Shown: one piece after another, positions 1 through 8,076 of the stretch
How positions within the stretch are numbered: the stretch's first letter is position 1
Layout: every line of letters begins with the position of its first letter
Source of the DNA: Paenibacillus plantarum
GTDB taxonomy: Bacteria > Bacillota > Bacilli > Paenibacillales > NBRC-103111
DNA: 64,000 bases
Direction: 5' to 3'
NCBI RefSeq assembly: GCF_013141695.1
Contig: NZ_WHNY01000093.1
Span: 62,001 to 126,000 of the forward strand
The notes under the pieces: model-generated
What the model saw: the letters and a program-made list of their open reading frames with translations, nothing else
Told to the model about the DNA's origin: nothing
Database searches by the model: none
Made by a program: the position numbers and the translations under genes

Positions 1-1099
1 CGATCATGGTTTGGAGCTTCTTGTACTCATTCGCTTTGCGCTCAGGCGAGAGCTGGTTCTGCTCAATCAGGAACTTCTGCGTCATAATATCCTGCGCACT
101 GAACAGCAGAATACACTCGCTTGGCTCACCATCACGCCCCGCACGGCCGGCTTCCTGGTAATAAGCTTCCATATTTTTCGGCATATTGTAGTGAATTACG
201 TACCGGACGTTGGATTTATCAATCCCCATCCCGAAAGCGTTCGTCGCGATCATCACGCGAATATCATCGTAGAGAAACGCCTCCTGCATGTAGGAGCGCT
301 CATCATCGGACATGCCGGCATGATACTTGCCTGCGGCGAAGCCTTTTTTGCGCAACGTTTCGTACAAATCCTCAACATCCTTACGCGTCGCAGCGTAGAT
401 AATGCCGGGCTGATGCGTATGTTCCTTCACATAGTTCTGTATGTAATCCCGCTTTTTCTCACCGCGAAGAATGGTTAACTCCAAATTGTCACGTGAGAAG
501 CCATTGATGAAAATCCCTGCGGCATCCAGATCCAACAATCGCGCAATGTCCGCAGTGACCTCAGCAGTAGCAGTTGCTGTAAAAGCAGCCACAATCGGCC
601 GATTCGGCAGCTGCCGAATGAAAGGAGCAATCGAGACGTAGCTCGGACGGAAATCATGTCCCCACTGCGAGACACAGTGTGCCTCATCAATCGCAACCAG
701 AGGCAGATTCAACGCCGCCATCCGTGCGCGAAACCGTTCCGACTCTAGACGCTCAGGCGCAATATAAAGCAACTTATATTTGCCCTGCATAGCCCCCTGC
801 ATGCGCTGTTCCACTTCTCTAGCTTCCAACGTACTATTAATGAATGTGGCCGGAACACCGAGAGCGCCAAGTGCATCCACCTGATCCTTCATCAAAGAGA
901 TAAGAGGGGAAATGACTAACGTCACTCCCTCCATCAGCAGGGCTGGCACTTGATAGCAGATCGATTTCCCGCCGCCTGTCGGCATAATTCCTAGCGTATC
1001 TTTCCCTTCGAGAAGGTTCGTAATAATATTTTTCTGGCCTTCCCGGAACTCAGGATACCCGTAAACCTGTTGTAGAACCTTTCTTGCGCCATCCAACAT
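1..1099 (-). CDS. recQ: RecQ-family ATP-dependent DNA helicase (3' end outside window)
   Basis: Superfamily 2 3'-5' DNA helicase used in recombination and repair. The first 366 or so residues are present; the C-terminal zinc-binding and HRDC part lies beyond the left edge. Visible motifs in order: Walker A MPTGGGKS near residue 40, the DEAH box in [17 protein letters not shown] near 135, motif IV around [13 protein letters not shown], and motifs V/VI in [16 protein letters not shown] and [11 protein letters not shown] chose the ATG at 1099 because GAAAGGTG lies about 10 bases upstream and the protein then begins close to the usual RecQ Q-motif (FREGQ). It is unclear whether this is the main RecQ or a paralogue, since many Bacillales have two. 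The family assignment is secure. Confidence 0.93.
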   Translation of the reverse strand, partial: MLDGARKVLQQVYGYPEFREGQKNIITNLLEGKDTLGIMPTGGGKSICYQVPALLMEGVTLVISPLISLMKDQVDALGALGVPATFINSTLEAREVEQRMQGAMQGKYKLLYIAPERLESERFRARMAALNLPLVAIDEAHCVSQWGHDFRPSYVSIAPFIRQLPNRPIVAAFTATATAEVTADIARLLDLDAAGIFINGFSRDNLELTILRGEKKRDYIQNYVKEHTHQPGIIYAATRKDVEDLYETLRKKGFAAGKYHAGMSDDERSYMQEAFLYDDIRVMIATNAFGMGIDKSNVRYVIHYNMPKNMEAYYQEAGRAGRDGEPSECILLFSAQDIMTQKFLIEQNQLSPERKANEYKKLQTMI

Positions 1100-1138
1100 A
1101 GCTTCTTTACACCTTTCTATCGTACAGTTCTGCCTGTT

Positions 1139-1432
1139 TTAAACCAAATAAATGACCGAAACCAGCTTCTCGCCATCATGCACCTTGAGCACGTGATTCC
1201 CCGCATCATGCTTAACTGATCCTGCGCCAACCTGCATCACCGGTGAACTGCCTAGTCCGTAGAATATATCATCAGCCAGCGTACGCAGGCATTCTTCCTG
1301 TTCACTTTCGTCCAGCTCCTGCCAGTCTTCTGCATTCATCTCCAGCAGCTCATAGAAACCATTCACCATTTCGATCCCACGTACAAAATCAGTAACAATA
1401 TCCTTATATTCACGACCAAATTTAATACCCAC
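1139..1432 (-). CDS. Conserved-looking hypothetical protein, 97 aa
   Basis: A small acidic soluble protein with no domain I recognise, no signal peptide and no membrane segment. The N-terminal half is rich in Glu and Asp and looks helical; the C-terminal half, with the segment DAGNHVLKVHDGEKLVSVIYLV, looks like beta strands. The start is GTG at 1432 with AAGGGAGA about 8 bases upstream, a good Bacillales ribosome site, which is the main support for it being real. It lies 39 bp upstream of recQ on the same strand and may be cotranscribed with it. Function unknown. Confidence 0.7.
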   Translation of the reverse strand: MGIKFGREYKDIVTDFVRGIEMVNGFYELLEMNAEDWQELDESEQEECLRTLADDIFYGLGSSPVMQVGAGSVKHDAGNHVLKVHDGEKLVSVIYLV

Positions 1433-1626
1433 TCGCGCAGTCTCCCTTCAAGAAGCATTTCATCTAGCTTCACTTTATCATATTCTAGGTAAGAATGCAG
1501 GGTTAACCCCTTTCAGCACGGATTAAAAATATCACCTTTGGCATAAACTGTGGAAATGGGCAATTTCGGAAAAAATCTGTTACTATGGAAGAAGGAATGC
1601 GCCGCTCGGAGGGTAGGAACGATCAC

Positions 1627-3225
1627 ATGTTGAAACTTCAAATTCCCAAAAATCGAATGAACTACCTCATCAAGCAAATCCCGCTTCACTTTGACGCTAT
1701 CCGTCTGGAGCAAGGCTGGGAGTATTATCATAAAGGCCGCGTGACCGAGGTTGATCTCAAAGGGCTTAGTGTTCTAGCCACCGTCACAAGCAAACAAGTC
1801 CATAAGGTAGAAGTTCATTTAGAAAATTTCGCTGCAAGTACCTGCACTTGTTCTTTCGATGGCTTCTGTCAGCATATCGGTGCTACGTTTTTCAGCCTAT
1901 ACGCCGCTTATGGTCGTGCAGAGCTTGTCCTACAGCAGCTCAAACAGCAAATCCATACACGGAAGAAGCCAGCCCGAAGTGCTGCAGCTTCCGTTATACA
2001 AGAACGCAAAGCGGCCGCACAGGCGAACGTACCCTTGGAAGAGAGTATGCCGAGTGATTGGCATCGTTTTTTTGAAGGAAAGTTTCACGGCTTCTCCATC
2101 TCGCATCAACATTCCATAGAAACCTTCTATGAGTCCGCCTTGGAGTCGTTGCCGACCTTTGCAGCCAATTGGCGCGATACCACGCGTGAGCTGTATATGT
2201 TCCACATTGTGCTGTTCATGATGCGGAAGATCGAACAATTTTATCAAGAAACGAAAAGCTCTTACCTCAGCTACTATCATGAAAACGGGTGCAAAATTTC
2301 CGCCAAAAACTGTGAAGATAAGCTTGTCGAATTCGTCGACCGCATAGATGTGAACCGCTCTTTCCTGGCGGAGCCTAAGATATGGTTATCCACGATGAAA
2401 ATGGTCGGAGAATCCGCCCTGCAAGGCAAGGACAGTCCCGTTGATTGGCTGTTCGTATATCGTTTCATCTGGTGGAAGCTGACCGATCAACCTAGCGCGC
2501 AGAAAGAGGAAGTAACACGTCTCGACGGTCTTTTGGCCAAGAAGGAACTGCTTCCGAAGAAAAAGGATTCGTTGCTTGCGGCTAGGGCTCACTTTGATAT
2601 TATGCAGGGGCATACCGAGCAAGCCTTCGAACGTCTTGGGCAATTGGCTCACCCGCATGCGAAGGATTTCTTCCTTTATTTAAATAAATTCGCGAGCGAT
2701 GGACAGTGGGATCACATGCTGGTCTGGTTGCGCTGGCTGTTCCCCTCGATAACGAATGCGAATCATGATGATTTCCGCACGTTCTGCCAATATTGGCTAG
2801 ATACCACGAAGCATCTGGCAAACGATAGCGAATGGGTACAGGTGATGGAGTCCTTACTCCCACGTTCCTACTACTATTACACCGCGTATTTGCTGCAAAC
2901 GAAACGGTACCGTCAATGGGTGGATTTGCAGTTGGCGAATCGGATTTCACCTTTGAATTTGTATGGAATAGAGCTCAAAGCGATCGAAGAGCACGACTCC
3001 GCGCTGCTCCTTCCGCTCTATCATCAAGCAGCCGAACGGGCTGTTCTGGAGAAAAATAGGGCTTCTTACAAGACGGCAGTCCGCCTGCTCAAGAAGCTGC
3101 ATAGCATCTATAAACACATCGGCCAGGATGACCGCTGGGAGCACTATATTTACCGCTTAGCGGATAAGTTCTCGCGTTTGCGTGCTTTCCAAGAAGAGCT
3201 CAAGAAAGGAAAATGGATTCGATGA
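1627..3225 (+). CDS. SWIM zinc-finger protein, partner of the downstream SNF2 helicase
   Basis: A protein of 532 residues with a SWIM-type zinc-binding motif near residues 72-85: the Cys-x-Cys-x(6)-Cys-x-His pattern in CTCSFDGFCQHIG. SWIM domains are thought to bind DNA or proteins and in bacteria are often encoded next to SNF2/Rad54-like ATPases, as here. The remainder is helical and charged, without motifs I recognise. I prefer the ATG at 1627 over the in-frame ATG at 1585 because GGAGGG and AGGA lie just upstream of 1627, whereas nothing suitable precedes 1585. Its stop overlaps the start of the helicase gene (ATGA at 3222-3225), so the two are probably translationally coupled and act as one system. 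Confidence 0.88.
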   Translation: MLKLQIPKNRMNYLIKQIPLHFDAIRLEQGWEYYHKGRVTEVDLKGLSVLATVTSKQVHKVEVHLENFAASTCTCSFDGFCQHIGATFFSLYAAYGRAELVLQQLKQQIHTRKKPARSAAASVIQERKAAAQANVPLEESMPSDWHRFFEGKFHGFSISHQHSIETFYESALESLPTFAANWRDTTRELYMFHIVLFMMRKIEQFYQETKSSYLSYYHENGCKISAKNCEDKLVEFVDRIDVNRSFLAEPKIWLSTMKMVGESALQGKDSPVDWLFVYRFIWWKLTDQPSAQKEEVTRLDGLLAKKELLPKKKDSLLAARAHFDIMQGHTEQAFERLGQLAHPHAKDFFLYLNKFASDGQWDHMLVWLRWLFPSITNANHDDFRTFCQYWLDTTKHLANDSEWVQVMESLLPRSYYYYTAYLLQTKRYRQWVDLQLANRISPLNLYGIELKAIEEHDSALLLPLYHQAAERAVLEKNRASYKTAVRLLKKLHSIYKHIGQDDRWEHYIYRLADKFSRLRAFQEELKKGKWIR

Positions 3226-6089
3226 TCGAAACCAGCGCGCTGACCGTTCACGTTAGTTCCTTACCTAACGGGTCATTATTTCTATGGGGTTCCCGTGAAA
3301 ACGGTGGTATTTGGGATGCTCTTGATTTAAAACATATGCTATTCGCCTGGCATCGCGCCTCCTTCTTCGGCACCTTCATGGAACCGAGCGAATGGCAAAA
3401 TCGGGAAGGCATCGAACTGCTGCCGCTGGAAGCGCTCGATTATTTCAGCGAACCGCAGCCTGTTCAGCACTTACAATTGAAGTGGCATGCTTCTTCCGCT
3501 GATGTGATTGCGCTGGCTCCTGCTATTCGCGAGTCGCTTGCGACAGGTCGTTTCATGCCGGACTATGAGAAATGGAAGTCCGGTGAAATCGGTTGGAAGC
3601 TGCAGCTGCCGGAAGAGCTGCAATTGCTTGAGACTCCAGCGATATCACGCTGGATTCATGCCTTGATCCCGGAATGGGTCGATGCCGACGGGATCATGAA
3701 GGACAATTTACGCAAGCTCGAAGCTGCGTATCCGTTAATGCGGCGCGGCGATGTCAGCGCAGAGGTGTGGCTGGACGAGGAAGACTGGCTCGTCAGCATT
3801 GGCTGGCGTCAGGACCGGACGCCAATGCGTACGTGCCTGCAGCTCGTCGAGCCCGACCTGGCGCACGGCGCAGGCTGGCAGCTGCGCGTGCTGCTGCAGG
3901 ACCGGCTGGCGCCTGAGGTGCTGCGCACCGTGACGACCGTCGGCGAGCCGGTCGCAGGGGAACAGCCACTGCCAGAGGCTTGGCTGCCTGAAATCGCCCG
4001 TGTCGAGCGCGACACGGCGAAGTGGGTGCGCATCCTGCCGTGGCTGGATGCGGGCGAAGGCGTCCTCCGTCAGTCGGTGACGGAGGAGGAGGCTTGGCGC
4101 TTCCTCGCAGAGGGAAGCGTAAGGCTTGTTGAGTCAGGAACAAGCGTGTTCCTGCCGGCGTGGTGGGATCGCATCCGCAAGATGCGGCCGAAGCTGCGCG
4201 CGAAGATCAAGTCTTCCGTCGGTTCTGGACGGGAGACGATGTTCGGGCTGACCCAGCTGATGCAGTTCGACTGGAAGCTGGCTGTTGGCGATTTGGAGCT
4301 GACGGAAGAGGAATTCCGTCAATTGCTCGAGGAGAAGCGTAAGCTGATCCAGATTCGCGGCAACTGGATTCAGCTCGACCCGAAATTCATGGCGCAGGTC
4401 GAGCAGATTATGAAGCAAGTGCACAAGAAGCAGGGGCTGTCGTTCCGCGATGTGCTGGAGCTGCATTTTGCCGGTGACGCAGGCGGCTTGCTGCCTGCCG
4501 AGGATGATCCTGATGCGATGCGCTACCTCGACATGGAGGTCGAGTTGAACGAGCAGCTGCGCCACATGATCGAACAGTTGACGCAGACCTCGGCGATTCC
4601 GACGATTGAACCGCCGCCTAGCTTTCACGGCTCCCTTCGCCACTACCAAGTGGACGGTATCTCGTGGCTGTTGTTCTTGCGTAGATTCGGCCTTGGCGGC
4701 TGCTTAGCTGATGACATGGGTCTCGGGAAAACGATCCAATGGATCACGTACTTGCTCACGGTCAAAGAGACCGAGCAGCCAGATACACCATCGTTGCTCG
4801 TTTGTCCAACCTCCGTGCTGGGCAACTGGCAGATGGAGCTGAAACGATTTGCGCCTTCGTTGCGCGTCCATCTTCACTATGGGCCGCAGCGGTTAAAAGG
4901 CCCTGCTTTCGGAGAGAAAATCGTCGGCAATTATGATTTGGTACTGACCTCCTATACGCTTTCCCATCTAGATGAGAGTGAGCTGGGCGCAATTGCCTGG
5001 AACTCGATCTGTTTGGACGAAGCTCAAAATATCAAGAACGCTTATACCAAGCAAGCTACGGCGATTCGCCGCTTGAATGGTTTCCATCGCATTGCCTTGA
5101 CGGGAACGCCGATCGAGAATCGTCTGACCGAGCTATGGTCGATCTTCGACTTCGCGAATCCTGGCTATCTCGGCACCGTGCGCGAGTTCACGACTCGCTA
5201 CGTGAACGCCATCGAGAAGACGCGCGATGAGGCGACGATTGGCAAAGTCCAGAAGCTGATCCGCCCGTTCTTACTGCGCCGCGAGAAGAAAGATCCGGCG
5301 ATCCAGCTGGATCTGCCAGAGAAGAACGAGTCCAAAACGTTCATCTCGCTCACAGCAGAGCAAGGCTCGTTGTACGAGAATTACATCCAGGATATGTTCG
5401 ATCGCCTGGATAAGCTTTCTGCGATGGAGCGGCGAGGCCTCATCCTCGCTGCGTTGACGAAGCTCAAGCAGGTGTGTAACCACCCTGCTTTGCTGCTCAA
5501 GGAAGGGCTCGGCGCCCCGTGGAGTGGACGCTCCAACAAGCTTGAGCGCTTGCTCGAGATGGTGCAGGAGCTGCGCCAAGAGGGCGACAAATGCTTGATC
5601 TTCACGCAATTTGTCGAGACGGGCAACCTGTTGCAGCATGTGCTACAGCAGGAGCTCGGCGAAAAAGTGCTGTTCCTGCACGGCGGAACATCCAAGAATG
5701 GGCGCGATGAGATGATCGCGCACTTCCAAGACAATGATGACCTGCCGGTCGACGAGCAGCGAAATGTGTTCATTCTTTCGCTGAAGGCCGGCGGCATCGG
5801 GCTCAACCTGACGGCGGCGAATCATGTGTTTCACTACGATCGCTGGTGGAACCCCGCCGTCGAGAATCAGGCCACAGACCGCGCCTTCCGGATCGGGCAG
5901 ACGCGACATGTGCAGGTGCACAAGTTCGTGACACTCGGCACGCTGGAGGAGCGCATCGACGAGATGATCGAGCGCAAGCTCGGCCTCAGCCAGCAGATCG
6001 TGGGCTCCGGTGAGAACTGGATCACCGAGCTGTCGACCGACGAGCTGCGCGATTTGTTCTCGCTCCGCCGCGAGTGGGTAGAGGCGTAA
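3222..6089 (+). CDS. SNF2/Rad54-family DEAD/DEAH-box ATPase
   Basis: A large SWI2/SNF2-type DNA translocase of 955 residues. The N-terminal 420 residues are the bacterial SNF2-associated region. The two-lobed motor follows: Walker A DDMGLGKT near residue 496, the DEAQ box in CLDEAQNIKN near 600, motif III in ALTGTPIENRL, and the C-terminal lobe with LFLHGGTSK, LKAGGIGLNLTAA and QATDRAFRIGQ near 883. All key motifs look intact. AAAGGA at 3205-3210 is only 2 bases from the ATG at 3213 but 11 from the ATG at 3222. The latter also forms an ATGA overlap with the SWIM gene stop, so I use 3222. The pair probably remodels protein-DNA complexes, but the target is unknown. Confidence 0.93.
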   Translation: MIETSALTVHVSSLPNGSLFLWGSRENGGIWDALDLKHMLFAWHRASFFGTFMEPSEWQNREGIELLPLEALDYFSEPQPVQHLQLKWHASSADVIALAPAIRESLATGRFMPDYEKWKSGEIGWKLQLPEELQLLETPAISRWIHALIPEWVDADGIMKDNLRKLEAAYPLMRRGDVSAEVWLDEEDWLVSIGWRQDRTPMRTCLQLVEPDLAHGAGWQLRVLLQDRLAPEVLRTVTTVGEPVAGEQPLPEAWLPEIARVERDTAKWVRILPWLDAGEGVLRQSVTEEEAWRFLAEGSVRLVESGTSVFLPAWWDRIRKMRPKLRAKIKSSVGSGRETMFGLTQLMQFDWKLAVGDLELTEEEFRQLLEEKRKLIQIRGNWIQLDPKFMAQVEQIMKQVHKKQGLSFRDVLELHFAGDAGGLLPAEDDPDAMRYLDMEVELNEQLRHMIEQLTQTSAIPTIEPPPSFHGSLRHYQVDGISWLLFLRRFGLGGCLADDMGLGKTIQWITYLLTVKETEQPDTPSLLVCPTSVLGNWQMELKRFAPSLRVHLHYGPQRLKGPAFGEKIVGNYDLVLTSYTLSHLDESELGAIAWNSICLDEAQNIKNAYTKQATAIRRLNGFHRIALTGTPIENRLTELWSIFDFANPGYLGTVREFTTRYVNAIEKTRDEATIGKVQKLIRPFLLRREKKDPAIQLDLPEKNESKTFISLTAEQGSLYENYIQDMFDRLDKLSAMERRGLILAALTKLKQVCNHPALLLKEGLGAPWSGRSNKLERLLEMVQELRQEGDKCLIFTQFVETGNLLQHVLQQELGEKVLFLHGGTSKNGRDEMIAHFQDNDDLPVDEQRNVFILSLKAGGIGLNLTAANHVFHYDRWWNPAVENQATDRAFRIGQTRHVQVHKFVTLGTLEERIDEMIERKLGLSQQIVGSGENWITELSTDELRDLFSLRREWVEA

Positions 6090-6135
6090 AGAGGCTTCGA
6101 GGTCTGCGGTTTGAGGCACGACGCTGGCTTCACAC

Positions 6136-6180
6136 ACAAAAGAGGTTATCCCAAGCTTCACCTGGGATAACCTCTTTTGT
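6136..6180. terminator. Strong hairpin after the SNF2 gene
   Basis: A perfect 18-bp inverted repeat: arm 6136-6153 and arm 6163-6180, with a 9-base loop. The arms end in A-rich and T-rich stretches, so it could act as a Rho-independent terminator on the + strand for the SWIM-SNF2 operon. The classical T-run after the stem is part of the stem itself. Confidence 0.75.
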
Positions 6181-6438
6181 GCTCCATGTGTATCCGTTGT
6201 CCATCTCAGTTCTATCTCTCTATGTACTCAACTACCACTTTCACTGTAACCTACGCTCTTTATACCTCTGCTGCTATACGCTATCTACTCTCCGTTTCTT
6301 TCCATCTCTAGCTATTCTTCCTCCATTCACTCTATCTCCCCCTACAAGCTCCCTTATTTCTCGCTCTACTGCCACGTTTCTCTATCTACCCTTCCATCCT
6401 CCACACTACCCCATCCACCAACAAGCTAATCCAAGGAG
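6181..6438. other. Gene-free, G-poor pyrimidine-rich tract
   Basis: About 250 bases whose + strand is dominated by C and T, with many short CTAT, CTCT and TCC runs and very few G. No supported gene, hairpin or promoter was found. It lies between the SNF2 terminator and four-palindrome element A. Comparable strand-skewed non-coding DNA lies beside elements C, D and E. Confidence 0.6.
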
Positions 6439-6625
6439 TTAACTGTATAAACTCCAGCTATTTTCATTCAATTCTCTTAAATAACTCATTTAACTGTAAA
6501 ACCTACAACTAATCTGCCCGATTCCGATGAATTATGACCACTTCTCCAAAATTAACTGGAGGTTTTCCATTTAAGCGTTCCATTTCAGTATTATCATTGA
6601 AATTAACTGTACTTTTTCCATCTAT
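6439..6625. repeat. Four-palindrome element type I, copy A
   Basis: Four 23-bp imperfect palindromes start at 6439, 6490, 6552 and 6603 (intervals 51, 62, 51). Written as half-site, centre, half-site they are TTAACTGTA-TAAAC-TCCAGCTAT, TTAACTGTA-AAACC-TACAACTAA, TTAACTGGA-GGTTT-TCCATTTAA and TTAACTGTA-CTTTT-TCCATCTAT. The spacers of 28, 39 and 28 bp are not conserved in sequence. The element lies between two convergent genes (SNF2 ATPase and EAL protein), beyond the hairpin at 6136-6180. Confidence 0.93.
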
Positions 6626-6685
6626 TCGCGAAATGTGGAGCGGTACTTGGTGTTTTGTACTTGGTGTTTGGTTATTTCCCCTCCA

Positions 6686-7873
6686 TCAAATCAATAAATC
6701 CAAAAACAAATAATAACCCTCTCCCATCGCACACGAGTAAGTCTGAATCTGTCGTGAGGTATCCAAGTCGGTATAGGCTTGGGAGAGAATGCCTTGCTTT
6801 TGCAGATTCATCATCAGAATGTTAGAGATGAAATATGGCCGCCACGTCCAATTCGCTTGACGGTAGCTCTCGTCTTTGCCCCATCCATCTTCGGAACGCG
6901 TGTAGTTAGAGGAAATCTGATAGCCATCGCCCTGGCAAATATACATGCGGATACAATTGTCCGTAACGTTACCGATGGTTTGCTCAATTACCGCATCAGC
7001 CTCCTCCGCAGTCGAGAAGTGAACGGAGGCGTTGATTAACGCATCCAGCCTTTGATGTACACTCAGCAGGTGATGATATCGCCCAAATTCATCCTGTCCG
7101 AACGATTTAATTTCCTGTTCCAGCATGGCTTTGTAGGCATCTGGACGCTGCAGGTCTGGCTCTGCTTTTGAGAACAAAAAACCTTGTACATATCTAGCCC
7201 CAACCTGTAAAGCGCTGCGCAGCTCCTGCTTCGTTTCGACGCCTTCAACGAGTAGGGAAGCACCAATCTGAGCAGATACAATGGAGAAAGACTGCATAAC
7301 GGCCTTGTAGCCATCGTGGACGATACTCTTTTTCAAAATATTCAGGTCAACCTTCAAGATCTTCGGCTGCAAGCTCGCAATTCGGTCGAAGTTACTAAAG
7401 CCGCTTCCGACATCATCAATGGCGATCGTACATCCGAATTCACGATATAATTCAACAATCCACGTCAGCTCCTGGAGCTTGCCCGTAAATTCCTCCTCGG
7501 TGATTTCAATGACGATCCGCGAGGGATTAATCTTGTATTTTTTTAACAATTCAATCGTTGGTAAGATGCCCGTTCGCTTGTAAGTTCTATAAATCCAAGA
7601 GGGCTTTAGGTTAATAAACAGTTCGCTCTCGTCCGATGCAGCGACTATTCGTTCAATGGCCTGCTCTCTTAAATGACGATCAATCATTAGCTGCATGTCT
7701 TCGGAAATCTCTGGGTCTTTGAAAAAAGGACCTAAGCTCTCCACACCACTCTCGCGAACCCATCTACCTAGTGTTTCATACCCTATTATTCGTTGACTCT
7801 GCAAAGAGATAATCGGTTGAAAATAAGGACGTACTTCATGACGCGGCGGAATCTTGATGTTTTTCACCTGCAC
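6686..7873 (-). CDS. EAL-domain c-di-GMP phosphodiesterase, YkuI-like
   Basis: A cytoplasmic protein of 395 residues that probably hydrolyses cyclic di-GMP. The EAL domain (about residues 15-245) keeps the expected catalytic positions: the EAL-equivalent Glu in YETLGRW, Asn in FINLKP, Glu in EITEEEF, the double Asp in IDDVGSGFS, Lys in LKVDL, Glu in LVEGVE, and Gln in QGFLF. The signature itself is ETL instead of EAL. The last 150 residues contain NWTWRPYF and resemble the PAS-like domain of B. subtilis YkuI. The start is GTG at 7873, preceded by GGGAGG at 6-base spacing. No membrane segment is visible. A diguanylate cyclase is encoded at 22.7 kb. Confidence 0.88.
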   Translation of the reverse strand: MQVKNIKIPPRHEVRPYFQPIISLQSQRIIGYETLGRWVRESGVESLGPFFKDPEISEDMQLMIDRHLREQAIERIVAASDESELFINLKPSWIYRTYKRTGILPTIELLKKYKINPSRIVIEITEEEFTGKLQELTWIVELYREFGCTIAIDDVGSGFSNFDRIASLQPKILKVDLNILKKSIVHDGYKAVMQSFSIVSAQIGASLLVEGVETKQELRSALQVGARYVQGFLFSKAEPDLQRPDAYKAMLEQEIKSFGQDEFGRYHHLLSVHQRLDALINASVHFSTAEEADAVIEQTIGNVTDNCIRMYICQGDGYQISSNYTRSEDGWGKDESYRQANWTWRPYFISNILMMNLQKQGILSQAYTDLDTSRQIQTYSCAMGEGYYLFLDLLI

Positions 7874-8076
7874 AGTGCGCCTCCCTCTTGGAAATTTTTA
7901 TGTCACATGACTTAACATCCATATCGTTATTGACTCATATTTTAAACGACATCTCCCTTTTCTGCAATCTATGATGGAAGAAAACATAACATTATCGATT
8001 TTTAGAGGAATTTGTTGATGTTTGTCGAATTTCTAGGTGATCTTTTATTCTATTAGAAGTTAGGTGACCGATTGGA

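Noticed and set aside
3751-4143. Arg/Ala-rich open frames on both strands inside the SNF2 gene
   Set aside because: They are side products of a locally G+C-rich part of the real gene, without conserved features.
6439-6625. Regularly spaced repeats as a CRISPR-like array
   Set aside because: Each locus has exactly four palindromic units with unequal spacers (28, 39, 28 bp), half of them inverted, varied half-sites, and no cas genes. This is not a CRISPR array.
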